Assembly (NCBI GenBank): GCA_903917735.1
Contig: CAIXBR010000117.1
Location: 16,812-80,811, forward strand
DNA from: an uncultured Elusimicrobia bacterium
Lineage (GTDB): Bacteria; Elusimicrobiota; Elusimicrobia; Elusimicrobiales; UBA9959
Direction of reading: 5' to 3'
Length of the DNA stretch: 64,000 bases
Shown piece after piece: positions 26,782 to 35,046 of the stretch (position 1 is its first letter; each line of letters begins with the position of its first letter). Position numbers and translations under genes: made by a program. The notes beneath the pieces are model-generated. The model did not search any database. It saw only the letters and a program-made list of their open reading frames with translations, and had not been told where the DNA came from.

Positions 26782-27915
26782 ATGAGAGAGACAAAGACAG
26801 AAGCTAAAACTATACAGGACGCCGTAGAAAAAGGCCTGACCGAAATGGGCCTGCGGCGCGACCAGGTTGAAGTGGTTGTGGTCAGCGAGGGAAAAAGCGG
26901 CTTCCTCGGCATAGGCTCAAAGAAAGCCTGCGTTATTTTAAGGGAAAAGCACTGGCCCGGCGGCCGCGGCGAGGAGCAGCCCCGCGAATCCCGCGGCGGC
27001 GGACGCGGCGACAGCCGCGGACGCGGAGGCAGCCGCGGGGGCGGAGGCAGCCGCGGAGGAGCAAGCAGCCGCGACAGCCGCGGAGGCGGACGTTCCTCTT
27101 CGCCAGCGCCCCGGCGCCCCGGCCGTTACGGCTACGAGGACGCCAGGCTCCCGCCGCCCGAAGAGAGCCGCGAAGGGTCCGACTCACAATACAGCGAGAA
27201 CAGGCGCCCGCAGCGCGAAGACCACCGCTCCAGGGTAGAGCGCGTCTACAAAGAGGAAGCCCTCGGCGCGGAATACCTCGCGATACAGCCGGCCCAGGAC
27301 CCGGTAGAGCACGCTAAAGCCGTCCTCCTCAAACTGGTCTCGCTGATGGGCATGGAAGCCACCGTGACCGAAGCCAGGCTGGAGACCGCGGAGAACCTGC
27401 TGTTCATACGGTTCGACTGCGCCGACTCGGCCGCCTTCACGGCGGAGAACGGGCGCGGCCTGCAGTCCCTGCAGTTCGTCCTTAACTCCATAGTCAGCCG
27501 CAAGCGCGAGCCGCACCTGGCGCTGCGCCTGGACACCGGCGGCTACTGGGACAGTAAGGAAAAAGAGATAGCCACCCGCGTGGAAGAGGCCGTCAACGAC
27601 ATAAAGGCCACGGACAAGCCGCACCGGCTTGACCCTATGCCCGCCTCAATGCGCAAGATAGTGCACAACCTTGTAAAGACCAAGTATCCCGGCATGGAAA
27701 CCGCGTCGGAAGGCGAAGGCCGCTGGCGCAAGGTCGTGATCCACAAGCTGGAAACCAGCCAGCCGGAAGCGCAGACCCCCGCGCAGCAGCCGGAGGCGCA
27801 GGCCCCAGCGCAGCAGCCGGAAGCGCAGGTTGCCGCAGAGCAGCCCGCCGCTGAGCAGGCGCAGCCCGCCGAAGCCGGCGCCCACCCGGAAGCGCAGACG
27901 ACCGAGCCGAAGTAA
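26782..27915 (+). CDS. khpB: Jag/KhpB-type RNA-binding protein with an RGG-like linker
   Basis: 377 residues. The Jag-N domain is at residues 1-55 (IQDAVEKGLTEMG, GFLGIGSKKACV); a KH domain lies at about 175-250 and an R3H domain at about 255-325 (LDPMPASMRKIVHNLVKTKY). The linker (about 60-125) is full of Arg-Gly-Gly, Ser-Arg-Gly and Asp-Ser-Arg repeats and looks disordered, and the C-terminus has QPEAQ(A/T)PAQ repeats. KhpB with KhpA binds many transcripts in Firmicutes and affects division and envelope growth. A Shine-Dalgarno GGAG is present, and the gene is followed by a terminator. Confidence 0.9.
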   Translation: MRETKTEAKTIQDAVEKGLTEMGLRRDQVEVVVVSEGKSGFLGIGSKKACVILREKHWPGGRGEEQPRESRGGGRGDSRGRGGSRGGGGSRGGASSRDSRGGGRSSSPAPRRPGRYGYEDARLPPPEESREGSDSQYSENRRPQREDHRSRVERVYKEEALGAEYLAIQPAQDPVEHAKAVLLKLVSLMGMEATVTEARLETAENLLFIRFDCADSAAFTAENGRGLQSLQFVLNSIVSRKREPHLALRLDTGGYWDSKEKEIATRVEEAVNDIKATDKPHRLDPMPASMRKIVHNLVKTKYPGMETASEGEGRWRKVVIHKLETSQPEAQTPAQQPEAQAPAQQPEAQVAAEQPAAEQAQPAEAGAHPEAQTTEPK

Positions 27916-27931
27916 AGCTTCACGGTTAAAC

Positions 27932-27969
27932 CGGCGTGACGGCGCTTGCGCTGTCACGCCGTTCGTTTT
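27932..27969 (+). terminator. Intrinsic terminator after khpB
   Basis: CGGCGTGAC (27932-27940) pairs with GTCACGCCG (27953-27961), with an extra inner GCGC/GCGC stem, followed by TTCGTTTTA. It separates rpmH-khpB from mnmE. Confidence 0.75.
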
Positions 27970-28008
27970 ATATCCCGAATTCAGTTCCCGGAATTCGGAT
28001 AAGGATAA

Positions 28009-29376
28009 ATGAAACTGCCAGATACCAGCGAGACAATAGCCGCCCAGGCCACCCCGCCCGGGGCCGGGGCTATTGCCGTAATAAGGCTGTCCGGCCCGTC
28101 CGCCTTCGCCGCGGCCGCCGCCTTCCTTTCCCCGCCGCCGGCCGCCCCGGCCCACCGCATGGCCTATCTGCTGGCGGCGAAGGACGGGACTAAGCTGGTG
28201 GACAGGGTTGTAACGCTCTTCTACCGCGGCCCGGCCAGCTACACCGGTGAAGATACCGTGGAAATTTCCTGCCACGGCTCGCCCTATATCATCCGCACCA
28301 TACTTAATTTGGCGGTGAAGAACGGCGCGCGCATAGCCGCCCCGGGGGAATTCACGCTCCGCGCTTTCCTCAACGGCAAGCTGGACCTGGCGCAGGCCGA
28401 GGCCGTAGGGGAGCTGATCGCTTCCGCCTCGGCCGGCGCGCACCGCGCCGCCATCACGCAGGCTGAAGGCGCTATTTCCGGCGAAGTACGCTCCCTCAGG
28501 ACCGGCCTCGTGGCCCTGCTCGCGGAAATAGAGGCGCGGCTGGACGACTCTTACGGAGATATTCCGGCTCTCGAGAAGCGCGCCTTCCTCCGCAGGGCCG
28601 CCGTTGCGCGTAAAAAAGCCCAGGCCCTGGCCGCCGGCTTCGAAGCCGGCAGGGGAATACGGGAAGGCGTGAAAGTAGTTATAACAGGCGCCCCCAATTC
28701 CGGCAAATCCTCGCTTTTAAACTCCCTGCTCGGCTATGACCGCGCCCTGGTGTCGCGGGAGGCCGGTACCACCCGGGACACCCTGGAAGCCGAGCTGGAT
28801 ATCGACGGCTTTCTTGTGCGTTTCACCGACACCGCCGGGCTTAACGCCCGCCCTGCCACGCAATTGGAAAAGGCGGGAATGCGCCGGGCCTCTTCGGCGA
28901 TGGCCCGGGCGGACACCGTACTTCTGGTCAAGGACGCTTCCATAGCGGAAACCCCCAGCGACCGCCGCGCCGAAAAAGAGGTAGCGGCTTCGGCCGCGGC
29001 CGCCGAAACAATACGGATATTCAACAAGGCCGACCTTCCGGTCAAAAGGCGCTCTACCGCCGGCGCAGAAACCATTTCCTGCAGGACCGGTAAAGGTCTG
29101 GCGCGCCTGCGGGGGCGGCTGGTAGCGCGCCAGAAAAACATCTTCGCCGAAGGGGCCCAGGCCATTGTCACTTCGGCCAGGCATTTCGAGGCGTTTTTCG
29201 AAGCGGCCCGGGAGCTTTCCGCCCTGGAAGAGATAATTAAAAATAAGACGCCCGGGCTTGAACTAGCCGCCGAACATCTCCGCGGAGCGCTTGGCGCACT
29301 GGCCTCCATACTGGGAGAAACCACCCCCGAGGACGTGCTGGCGGATATTTTTAAAAATTTCTGCGTAGGAAAATAG
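28009..29376 (+). CDS. mnmE: tRNA modification GTPase MnmE
   Basis: 455 residues. The N-terminal folate-binding domain (TIAAQATPPGAGAIAVIRLSGP), a helical domain, and an inserted G domain (about 222-375: GAPNSGKSSLLNSLLG, the GTTRD switch, DTAGL, NKADL) are in order, and it ends with the required FCVGK motif. With MnmG it puts the carboxymethylaminomethyl group on wobble uridine 34. mnmG lies two genes downstream. Confidence 0.96.
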   Translation: MKLPDTSETIAAQATPPGAGAIAVIRLSGPSAFAAAAAFLSPPPAAPAHRMAYLLAAKDGTKLVDRVVTLFYRGPASYTGEDTVEISCHGSPYIIRTILNLAVKNGARIAAPGEFTLRAFLNGKLDLAQAEAVGELIASASAGAHRAAITQAEGAISGEVRSLRTGLVALLAEIEARLDDSYGDIPALEKRAFLRRAAVARKKAQALAAGFEAGRGIREGVKVVITGAPNSGKSSLLNSLLGYDRALVSREAGTTRDTLEAELDIDGFLVRFTDTAGLNARPATQLEKAGMRRASSAMARADTVLLVKDASIAETPSDRRAEKEVAASAAAAETIRIFNKADLPVKRRSTAGAETISCRTGKGLARLRGRLVARQKNIFAEGAQAIVTSARHFEAFFEAARELSALEEIIKNKTPGLELAAEHLRGALGALASILGETTPEDVLADIFKNFCVGK

Positions 29377-29388
29377 AAGGAAACCGCT

Positions 29389-30153
29389 ATGTTCAACGAT
29401 AGTTTTCCTGTGAAATTCATAACCAGCCCTTCCGCGACCTTCGCCGGGATAGCGGGGGGGAAGACCGGCTGGGCCTGGCCGCTCGCCATCTTTGCGGCTT
29501 CCATAATTTCCTCAGCCCTGCTGCTGAGTTCTGTGCCGGCCGAATTTCTGGCAAGAGCCTCCACCGACTTGCCCTATACCGGCGGGCTCGGCCTGACCGC
29601 GTGCGTGGCCGCCGGCCTGCCGGGCGGGCTTCTGTTCAACGCTTTTTTCTGCGCCCTCATCTCCGCCTTCACGCCATTCCTCAGGTCCGGGCGGCTTATG
29701 CTTAGGCTGCCGGTCCCGCTCGCCGGGGTCGGGGCTTACGCGCTGTTCTTCATATTCCGCCTGAACGCCGCCGGAGGCGGGGCCGCGGGCTGGCTGGCCG
29801 CGGCCGCGGTGCTGGCTTTCGGGACCTGGGCTGCGCTTCGGGACCGGCCCGTCTACGCGGCCCTGCTTAAGGTCCTGCTGGCCATCTGTATCTTTGCGCT
29901 GGCCTCCGACCTGGCCTGCGCGGCGGCGGTCCTTGCGGACGCCCCGCGCGCTTATAAGGCGTCGGAATATCTGTTCGCTTTTATTTCGATAGGCTGGCTT
30001 ATAAAAGGCACGTCCGCGGTATGCGGACTGCCAGACGCGAAGGCTTTTGCCGCGGTCCTGCCCGCGCTGCTGGGCGCGGCCGCTTTCGCATTCTCGCTGC
30101 TTACGCTGGGCCTGCTCAGCCCGGAAATTTTCCAGATGCTGATCCTGATCTGA
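29389..30153 (+). CDS. Multi-pass membrane protein, Yip1-like in pattern
   Basis: 254 residues with about six hydrophobic segments and high Ala/Leu/Gly content. The start (SPSATFAGIAGGKTGWAWPLAIFAASIIS) resembles the layout of bacterial Yip1-domain proteins, a polar N-terminus with a conserved Trp-Pro before the first helix, but this is weak. It is 12 bases from mnmE and one base from mnmG, so it is co-transcribed with the tRNA-modification pair. Function unknown. Confidence 0.6.
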   Translation: MFNDSFPVKFITSPSATFAGIAGGKTGWAWPLAIFAASIISSALLLSSVPAEFLARASTDLPYTGGLGLTACVAAGLPGGLLFNAFFCALISAFTPFLRSGRLMLRLPVPLAGVGAYALFFIFRLNAAGGGAAGWLAAAAVLAFGTWAALRDRPVYAALLKVLLAICIFALASDLACAAAVLADAPRAYKASEYLFAFISIGWLIKGTSAVCGLPDAKAFAAVLPALLGAAAFAFSLLTLGLLSPEIFQMLILI

Positions 30154-30154
30154 C

Positions 30155-31918
30155 ATGACGGCCTTCAACTACCCTGACATTTTCGACGTGGCGGTCATAG
30201 GGGCCGGCCACGCCGGCTGCGAGGCCGCGCTGTCCGCGGCGCGCCTGGGCGCGAAGACCCTGCTGCTCACTCAGGACCTGGACACCATCGCGGCCATGTC
30301 CTGCAATCCGTCCATCGGCGGCGTGGGCAAAGGGCAGCTGGTGCGCGAGATCGACGCGCTGGGCGGGGAAATGGCCAAAATAGCCGACCTGTCCATGCTC
30401 TGCGGCCACATGCTCAACACCTCCAAGGGCGCCGCGGTGCGCTCCCCGCGGGCGCAGTGCGACAAGAAGATGTACCAATTGGCCATGAAGCAGGTCCTCG
30501 AGCGGCAGCCCGGCCTGCTGATAGTGCAGGGCGAGGCGGCCTCTATCCTGACCAGGGCCGGCAGAGTGGCCGGCGTAATGACCGTCCGCCACACCCGCTA
30601 CCGGGCGAAGACCGTGATAATAACGGCGGGGACTTTCCTCCGGGGGATAATACACGTAGGACTGGATTCCTTCCCCGGCGGCCGCTATAACCACCCGCCC
30701 AGTTCGCACCTCTCCGCCAGCCTGAAGGAACTGGGGTTCAAACTGGGCCGGCTGAAGACCGGCACGCCCATGCGCCTGAACGGGAGGAGCATAGATTTTT
30801 CAAAATGCGAGCGGCAGGACGCGGACTCGCCGCCGGCCCCGTTCTCCCATTTCACCGGCGGGATAAAGAACCCGCAGCTGCCGTGCTGGCTGACGCGGAC
30901 CACGGCTAAGACCGCCGCCGTGATAAGGGCGGGCCTGCACAACTCCCCGCTCTACAGCGGCAAGATAAAATCCATCGGCCCCAGGTACTGCCCGTCGATA
31001 GAGGACAAGGTGGTCAAGTTCCCGCACCACGGAGAGCACCACCTCTTCCTGGAGCCGGAGGGGTTCAACACGGCGGAATATTACGTGAACGGCCTCTCCA
31101 CCAGCCTGCCGGAAGAAACTCAGGCGGAAATAGTCCGCTCGGTGCCGGGGCTGGAGAAAGCCGAGATCATGCGCGCAGCCTACGCCATAGAGTACGACTA
31201 TTCGGACCCCGGCCAGCTGGACTACACGCTGGAGACAAGGCTGGTGCCCGGCCTCTTCACCGCGGGGCAGGTCAACGGCACCACCGGTTACGAGGAAGCC
31301 GCCGCGCAGGGGCTTATAGCCGGCATAAACGCCGCGCGCTGGGCGCTTGGCGGCGGACAGCTGATACTGCGCCGGGACGAAGCTTATATAGGCGTGATGA
31401 TAGACGACCTGGTCTCCAAGGGCGTGGACGAGCCGTACCGCATTTTCACCTCCAGGGCCGAATACCGTCTGCTTCTCAGGGCTGACAACGCCGACCTGCG
31501 CCTGGCGCCGCACGGCTTCGCGCTGGGCCTGCTGGACCCGGCGCTTAAAGAGAACTTCGAGGCCTACCGCGGGGCCGTAGAGGAACACAAGTCCGACAAG
31601 CGCCCCGCCCGCGCGCTGGGGCGCGGCCCGTGGACTACGGAGAACGCGCGCGTCGAAGCCGCCATCGAAAAGACCTACGCTATCTACATCGAGCGGAACC
31701 GGAAACAAGCGGAGAGGATGAAGAAATTCGAAGGGCTGCGCATACCGGCGGACCTTAATTACTCCGGGCTCAAAGCCCTGCCCAACGAAGCCCGGCACAA
31801 GCTGGAGAAGAACCGGCCGCTCACGCTGGCGCAGGCGGGCAGGCTGCCGGGAGTCACCCCGGCCGACATACAGCTGCTGTGGGTGCTGCTGGAGCAGCGC
31901 AGAAAAGCGCGTGAATAA
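30155..31918 (+). CDS. mnmG: tRNA uridine 5-carboxymethylaminomethyl synthase subunit MnmG
   Basis: 587 residues, somewhat shorter than the usual 620-630. It has the FAD-binding motif VIGAGHAGCEAALSAARLG and the family blocks SCNPSIGGVGKGQLVREIDALGG, GGRYNHPPSSHLS, and GQVNGTTGYEEAAAQG. The C-terminal helical domain that binds MnmE is present (NYSGLKALPNEARHKLEKNRP). It is one base after the membrane-protein gene. Confidence 0.96.
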   Translation: MTAFNYPDIFDVAVIGAGHAGCEAALSAARLGAKTLLLTQDLDTIAAMSCNPSIGGVGKGQLVREIDALGGEMAKIADLSMLCGHMLNTSKGAAVRSPRAQCDKKMYQLAMKQVLERQPGLLIVQGEAASILTRAGRVAGVMTVRHTRYRAKTVIITAGTFLRGIIHVGLDSFPGGRYNHPPSSHLSASLKELGFKLGRLKTGTPMRLNGRSIDFSKCERQDADSPPAPFSHFTGGIKNPQLPCWLTRTTAKTAAVIRAGLHNSPLYSGKIKSIGPRYCPSIEDKVVKFPHHGEHHLFLEPEGFNTAEYYVNGLSTSLPEETQAEIVRSVPGLEKAEIMRAAYAIEYDYSDPGQLDYTLETRLVPGLFTAGQVNGTTGYEEAAAQGLIAGINAARWALGGGQLILRRDEAYIGVMIDDLVSKGVDEPYRIFTSRAEYRLLLRADNADLRLAPHGFALGLLDPALKENFEAYRGAVEEHKSDKRPARALGRGPWTTENARVEAAIEKTYAIYIERNRKQAERMKKFEGLRIPADLNYSGLKALPNEARHKLEKNRPLTLAQAGRLPGVTPADIQLLWVLLEQRRKARE

Positions 31919-31944
31919 ACCGCAAAGGAACGCAAAAGGCGCAA
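31919..31944 (+). repeat. Short tandem CGCAAAGG-like motif
   Basis: The gap before rsmG is built from near repeats of CGCAAA(A)GG/CGCAAA. It resembles, in composition, the arms of the larger inverted repeat at 55600-55706. Confidence 0.3.
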
Positions 31945-32604
31945 ATGAACGATTCAATAAAAAACACTTTGTCGGCCTGGGAGCTGCGGCTTACGGACGA
32001 GAACCTGCGCAAGCTGGAAGTTTTTTCCGCCGGGCTTAAAGAAAAGAACGCCGTGCAGAATCTCGTATCCGAAAAAGACATCCCGCAGCTCTGGGAACGC
32101 CATTTGCTGGATTCGCTGGCAGCGGCCCCGCTGCTGCGCCGGCATCTGAAGCCCGGTGCGCTTATAGCCGACGCCGGTTCAGGGGCGGGCTTTCCGGGCC
32201 TGGTGCTGGCGGCGGCGCTGGAAGAATTCAATTTCCAGCTGCTCGATTCGCGCGTCAGGCGCTGCGACTTCCTCACCGAAGCCGCCGCCGCGATGGGCGC
32301 CCGCAACGTCTCGGTCTTCAACAGGCGGGTAGGCGAGGGCGGCGCCGGAAGCGACCAGCGCTACGCTGCCGTGACCGAGCGCGCGATGGGACAGCTTGAA
32401 AACATACTGCCTCAATGCTTAAATATACTGGTTAAGGGCGGTATCTTCCTGGCCTGGCAGACCGCGGCCCAGCTGGCGCAGCCGCGGCCGGCGGTAGAAG
32501 CCGCCAGGCGCAAGGCGCGGGCGGAGGTAGCGGAAACCCGCGCTTACCGCCTGCCGGGGGAAAGCGCGGACCGTTTTATAGTGGTTTTCAGGAAGGCCGG
32601 TTAA
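31945..32604 (+). CDS. rsmG: 16S rRNA (guanine527-N7)-methyltransferase
   Basis: 219 residues. The SAM-binding block IADAGSGAGFPGLVLAAAL (about residue 72) and the DLxxxSxxxWxxH-type region (IPQLWERHLLDSL) are typical of RsmG/GidB, which methylates G527 of 16S rRNA. It follows mnmG as in most bacteria. Confidence 0.93.
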   Translation: MNDSIKNTLSAWELRLTDENLRKLEVFSAGLKEKNAVQNLVSEKDIPQLWERHLLDSLAAAPLLRRHLKPGALIADAGSGAGFPGLVLAAALEEFNFQLLDSRVRRCDFLTEAAAAMGARNVSVFNRRVGEGGAGSDQRYAAVTERAMGQLENILPQCLNILVKGGIFLAWQTAAQLAQPRPAVEAARRKARAEVAETRAYRLPGESADRFIVVFRKAG

Positions 32605-32623
32605 TCATGCAGGCAGGAGAACT

Positions 32624-33142
32624 ATGCACATCCTAAATTATTATTTCACGCCGTTCGCCGTAGTGCTCATACTGTTCGCCATATTTTTTTCCGAGCCGGA
32701 GCCCGCAGTCACCTATGCCTCCTTCGCCATACTCGCGGCGGCCTTTATAACCAACTACTGGCTGGGGAAGAACATCTACCGCTTTCTGCGCTGGAGCCGG
32801 CACATACGCGCCCTCACCGTCTGGGTAAACCTGGCAGTAAGCGCGGCCCTCTTCTACCTGCTGTCCGCCTACTGGGCGCCGGTGTGGCTGCTGTTCCTCA
32901 CCGCGCCCTCGGCCAGCGCGATGTTTATGAAAAAATGGCAGGTCTTCCTGATCGCGCTCGCCTCTTCGGTCATAATGGTTTTCCTCTACTACGTGCGCAG
33001 CCTGGCCTACGGAGAAGGCGGCGGCATGGGCGCCCAGCTCTGGGGGATGGCCTTATCCCAGGCCGTCTTCATAATGTTCTTCTCTATGTTCACGGCCGCG
33101 ATGGCCGAGATGATAGTGAAAGTGAGGGACTCGCAAAGGTAA
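32624..33142 (+). CDS. Hypothetical membrane protein, about five membrane segments
   Basis: 172 residues, highly hydrophobic, with Trp/Tyr-rich helices (FAVVLILFAIFF, YASFAILAAAFITNYWLG, VWVNLAVSAALFYLLSAYWAPVWLLFL, VFLIALASSVIMVFLYYV, SQAVFIMFFSMFTAAM). No catalytic motif is seen. It starts 19 bases after rsmG behind AGGAGA and ends the plus-strand cluster before a terminator-like inverted repeat. Not recognised. Confidence 0.65.
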   Translation: MHILNYYFTPFAVVLILFAIFFSEPEPAVTYASFAILAAAFITNYWLGKNIYRFLRWSRHIRALTVWVNLAVSAALFYLLSAYWAPVWLLFLTAPSASAMFMKKWQVFLIALASSVIMVFLYYVRSLAYGEGGGMGAQLWGMALSQAVFIMFFSMFTAAMAEMIVKVRDSQR

Positions 33143-33167
33143 TCGGGAAGTAATTTGCGATTGTGAG

Positions 33168-33243
33168 CGGTAATTAGTGCCGGAACAAAAAGAACACTGA
33201 TTTCTTCTCCAATTACCGGTTACTAATTACCGATTATTTTTTT
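33168..33243 (+). terminator. Inverted repeat with T-run, likely terminator
   Basis: CGGTAATTAGT (33168-33178) pairs with ACTAATTACCG (33222-33232), extended inward by GCCGG/CCGGT, and is followed by ATTATTTTTTT. The loop is long (about 37 bases), so a mobile-repeat origin is also possible. Confidence 0.5.
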
Positions 33244-33246
33244 CGA

Positions 33247-34347
33247 ATGGATATTCTTTCCAAGCTGCGTATACTCTTCTGGGGCCTGGTCATAGGGCTC
33301 TGGGGGCTTTTTATGTACCAGTACGTAAGCGACGACATGTCTATTCTGAAAAGGTTTAAAATAGGCAACAGCCCCTTCATTTCTAAAACATCTGAAACCC
33401 CGATAACTAAAAAGACCGCGCCGCTGGCCTACCCGCCGGCTAATCCGACGCAGCCGGACGTGATCACACAGATGCCCCCCGGGCAGAACGGCCTGAACCT
33501 GCTAAAGACCGGGGACATCAAGGACGTCGCCCCCACCGGCATGATGCCGGAGCACACAACGGCGGACAAGACCGCCATCGTGACCGGCGGGGAAGAACTG
33601 GCCGACCAGAAGGCCCCTGACGGGTTTGCGATGAAGGTCACGCAGCACTTCGTCCTGTACGAGGAAGGGACCGAGGTCTCCGCAGAGCTGTCGGATACGC
33701 TGGAGGCGCTGCACGGCAATATAATGCTGGACCTGGTGGCCTTCTCCCCCTGGACGCGCGAAAAGAAAGTTTTCATCTACTACGCCGCCACTCCGGAAAC
33801 CTACCGCCGGCTCACTGGCAGGCCTTCCTGGTCGGGGGGGGCGGCGTCGCTCAACGAGCGCAAGATCTTCGTCTATAAAAGCGACGAGGCTTTCGGCATA
33901 CTCGCGCATGAGCTGACACATATCTATTTCGACAGCTTCTTCCCGTCCTCAAATCCGAGTCCGCTGTGGCTCAGCGAAGGCCTAGCCACCTACATCCAGT
34001 CGGAACGCGGCAACTCCACGCCCAACTGGCTGGCGCAGAACCTGAAGCTGCTGGAAGGCGGCAACGGCTTCAAGCTTGCGGACCTGGTCCGCATACAGGA
34101 CCTGCAGGGCGCGGACGAAGACAACGTCCGCCTCTGGTACGCGCAGTCCTACAGCGTTGTGCGCTTCCTGATGAAGATCAAGACCGGCGACGCTTTCTAC
34201 ATTTTCTGCAAGGACCTGAGCGAAGGCAAGCTGCCGGCCCAATCCCTGTACCAGGCCTACGGCATGCCGTATAACAAGCTCTCATCCCTTGAATACGCCT
34301 GGCGCTACGACCTGAAGACAGGCAAGATCTCCGGTGTGAACCAGTAG
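33247..34347 (+). CDS. Membrane-anchored gluzincin metallopeptidase (peptidase MA-like)
   Basis: 366 residues. An N-terminal anchor (ILFWGLVIGLWGLFMYQYV, residues 8-26) precedes about 100 Pro/Thr-rich residues and a zinc-protease domain with HELTH at residues 221-225 and the third ligand in LWLSEGLATYIQ about 25 residues later. The spacing and WLSEGLA block match the MA-like family (PF13485). The enzyme should face the periplasm. Substrate unknown. It ends with a terminator just before the division cluster. Confidence 0.8.
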   Translation: MDILSKLRILFWGLVIGLWGLFMYQYVSDDMSILKRFKIGNSPFISKTSETPITKKTAPLAYPPANPTQPDVITQMPPGQNGLNLLKTGDIKDVAPTGMMPEHTTADKTAIVTGGEELADQKAPDGFAMKVTQHFVLYEEGTEVSAELSDTLEALHGNIMLDLVAFSPWTREKKVFIYYAATPETYRRLTGRPSWSGGAASLNERKIFVYKSDEAFGILAHELTHIYFDSFFPSSNPSPLWLSEGLATYIQSERGNSTPNWLAQNLKLLEGGNGFKLADLVRIQDLQGADEDNVRLWYAQSYSVVRFLMKIKTGDAFYIFCKDLSEGKLPAQSLYQAYGMPYNKLSSLEYAWRYDLKTGKISGVNQ

Positions 34348-34379
34348 CCGGCAGCTATTATATATACCCTTATTATATA

Positions 34380-34415
34380 GGGGGTTGACAGGAATCAACC
34401 CCCTTCCTCATATTT
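34380..34415 (+). terminator. Intrinsic terminator after the peptidase gene
   Basis: A perfect 9-bp stem GGGGGTTGA (34380-34388) with TCAACCCCC (34395-34403), followed by a T-rich stretch (TTCCTCATATTTTTCTC). Confidence 0.7.
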
Positions 34416-34473
34416 TTCTCATTTTTTAAAAACGAAAATATACAGTTAATATAAGCGTTTTTTACCACAGGTG

Positions 34474-34502
34474 TTGACAAGGCGGGAGGCATGCTGTATA
34501 CT
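34474..34502 (+). promoter_or_regulatory. Consensus promoter of the division/cell-wall cluster
   Basis: TTGACA (34474-34479), a 17-base spacer and TATACT (34497-34502), the best promoter match in the window. Transcription would start about 34509, 88 bases before mraZ, directly upstream of MraZ-box-like repeats. Confidence 0.8.
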
Positions 34503-34512
34503 TTGATTCCAG

Positions 34513-34547
34513 TGGTGGAAAGTGGGGAACAATGTTTTTTTGTGGTT
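34513..34547 (+). promoter_or_regulatory. Putative MraZ operator (TGG-repeat box)
   Basis: TGGTG at 34513, TGGGG at 34523 and TGGTT at 34543 lie on a 10-base period just after the predicted start of transcription; the middle one is embedded in AAAGTGGGG. Known MraZ sites are repeats of TGGGN with five-base spacers (E. coli) or AAAGTGG (mycoplasmas). mraZ is the next gene, so autorepression is likely. Confidence 0.55.
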
Positions 34548-34596
34548 AGGAATGTTGTAAACTGTGTAAGCGCTAAGTTCAGGTTTAATTAAGGTT

Positions 34597-35046
34597 ATGA
34601 GCTCACTTTACGGAGAATATTCATACGTGATGGACGCGAAAGGCCGCGTCTTCGTCCCATCCCGTTTCCGCGACGAGCTCCGCAAGGAAGACAAGAACTA
34701 TTTCATGCTCAGCATCGGCCTGGACCGCTGCCTCTACATTTTTCTGCCGTCGAAGTGGGAAGAGCTACTGGCCAACAACATGGCGATCTTCAAATCCGAG
34801 AACAAGGAAGAGGAACGGGCCTTCAAACGCTTTTTCTTCAGCAACGCGTCTGAAGCCCGCGTGGACGAGCAGGGCAGGATCTTAGTGCCGCAAAATCAGA
34901 AAGCGTACGCTTCCTTGAAGAAGGACATCCTGATAAACGGCGTGGGGAATAAGGCTGAAATATGGGATGCGCAGGCTTGGAAAAAATACAAAAAAGACGT
35001 AATGGAACCCTCGTTCGAAAAGTTCAGCAAGATAGTAGACCTATGA
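34597..35046 (+). CDS. mraZ: Transcriptional regulator MraZ
   Basis: 149 residues with two AbrB-like swapped-hairpin halves: GEYSYVMDAKGRVFVPSRFRDEL near the start and SEARVDEQGRILVPQNQKAYASL in the second half. MraZ binds the promoter of the dcw cluster. The last codons overlap the rsmH start as ATGA, indicating coupled translation. A DNA repeat fitting its operator lies about 70 bases upstream. Confidence 0.95.
   Translation: MSSLYGEYSYVMDAKGRVFVPSRFRDELRKEDKNYFMLSIGLDRCLYIFLPSKWEELLANNMAIFKSENKEEERAFKRFFFSNASEARVDEQGRILVPQNQKAYASLKKDILINGVGNKAEIWDAQAWKKYKKDVMEPSFEKFSKIVDL

Noticed and set aside
30800..31957. 385-codon minus-strand ORF opposite mnmG
   Set aside because: Shadow of mnmG; composition (Arg, Val, Gln-rich) is typical of antisense translation.
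34962..35042. Longer rsmH start within mraZ
   Set aside because: The first 27 residues are mraZ sequence read in another frame; the ATG overlapping the mraZ stop begins the conserved HISVLAEEV block.
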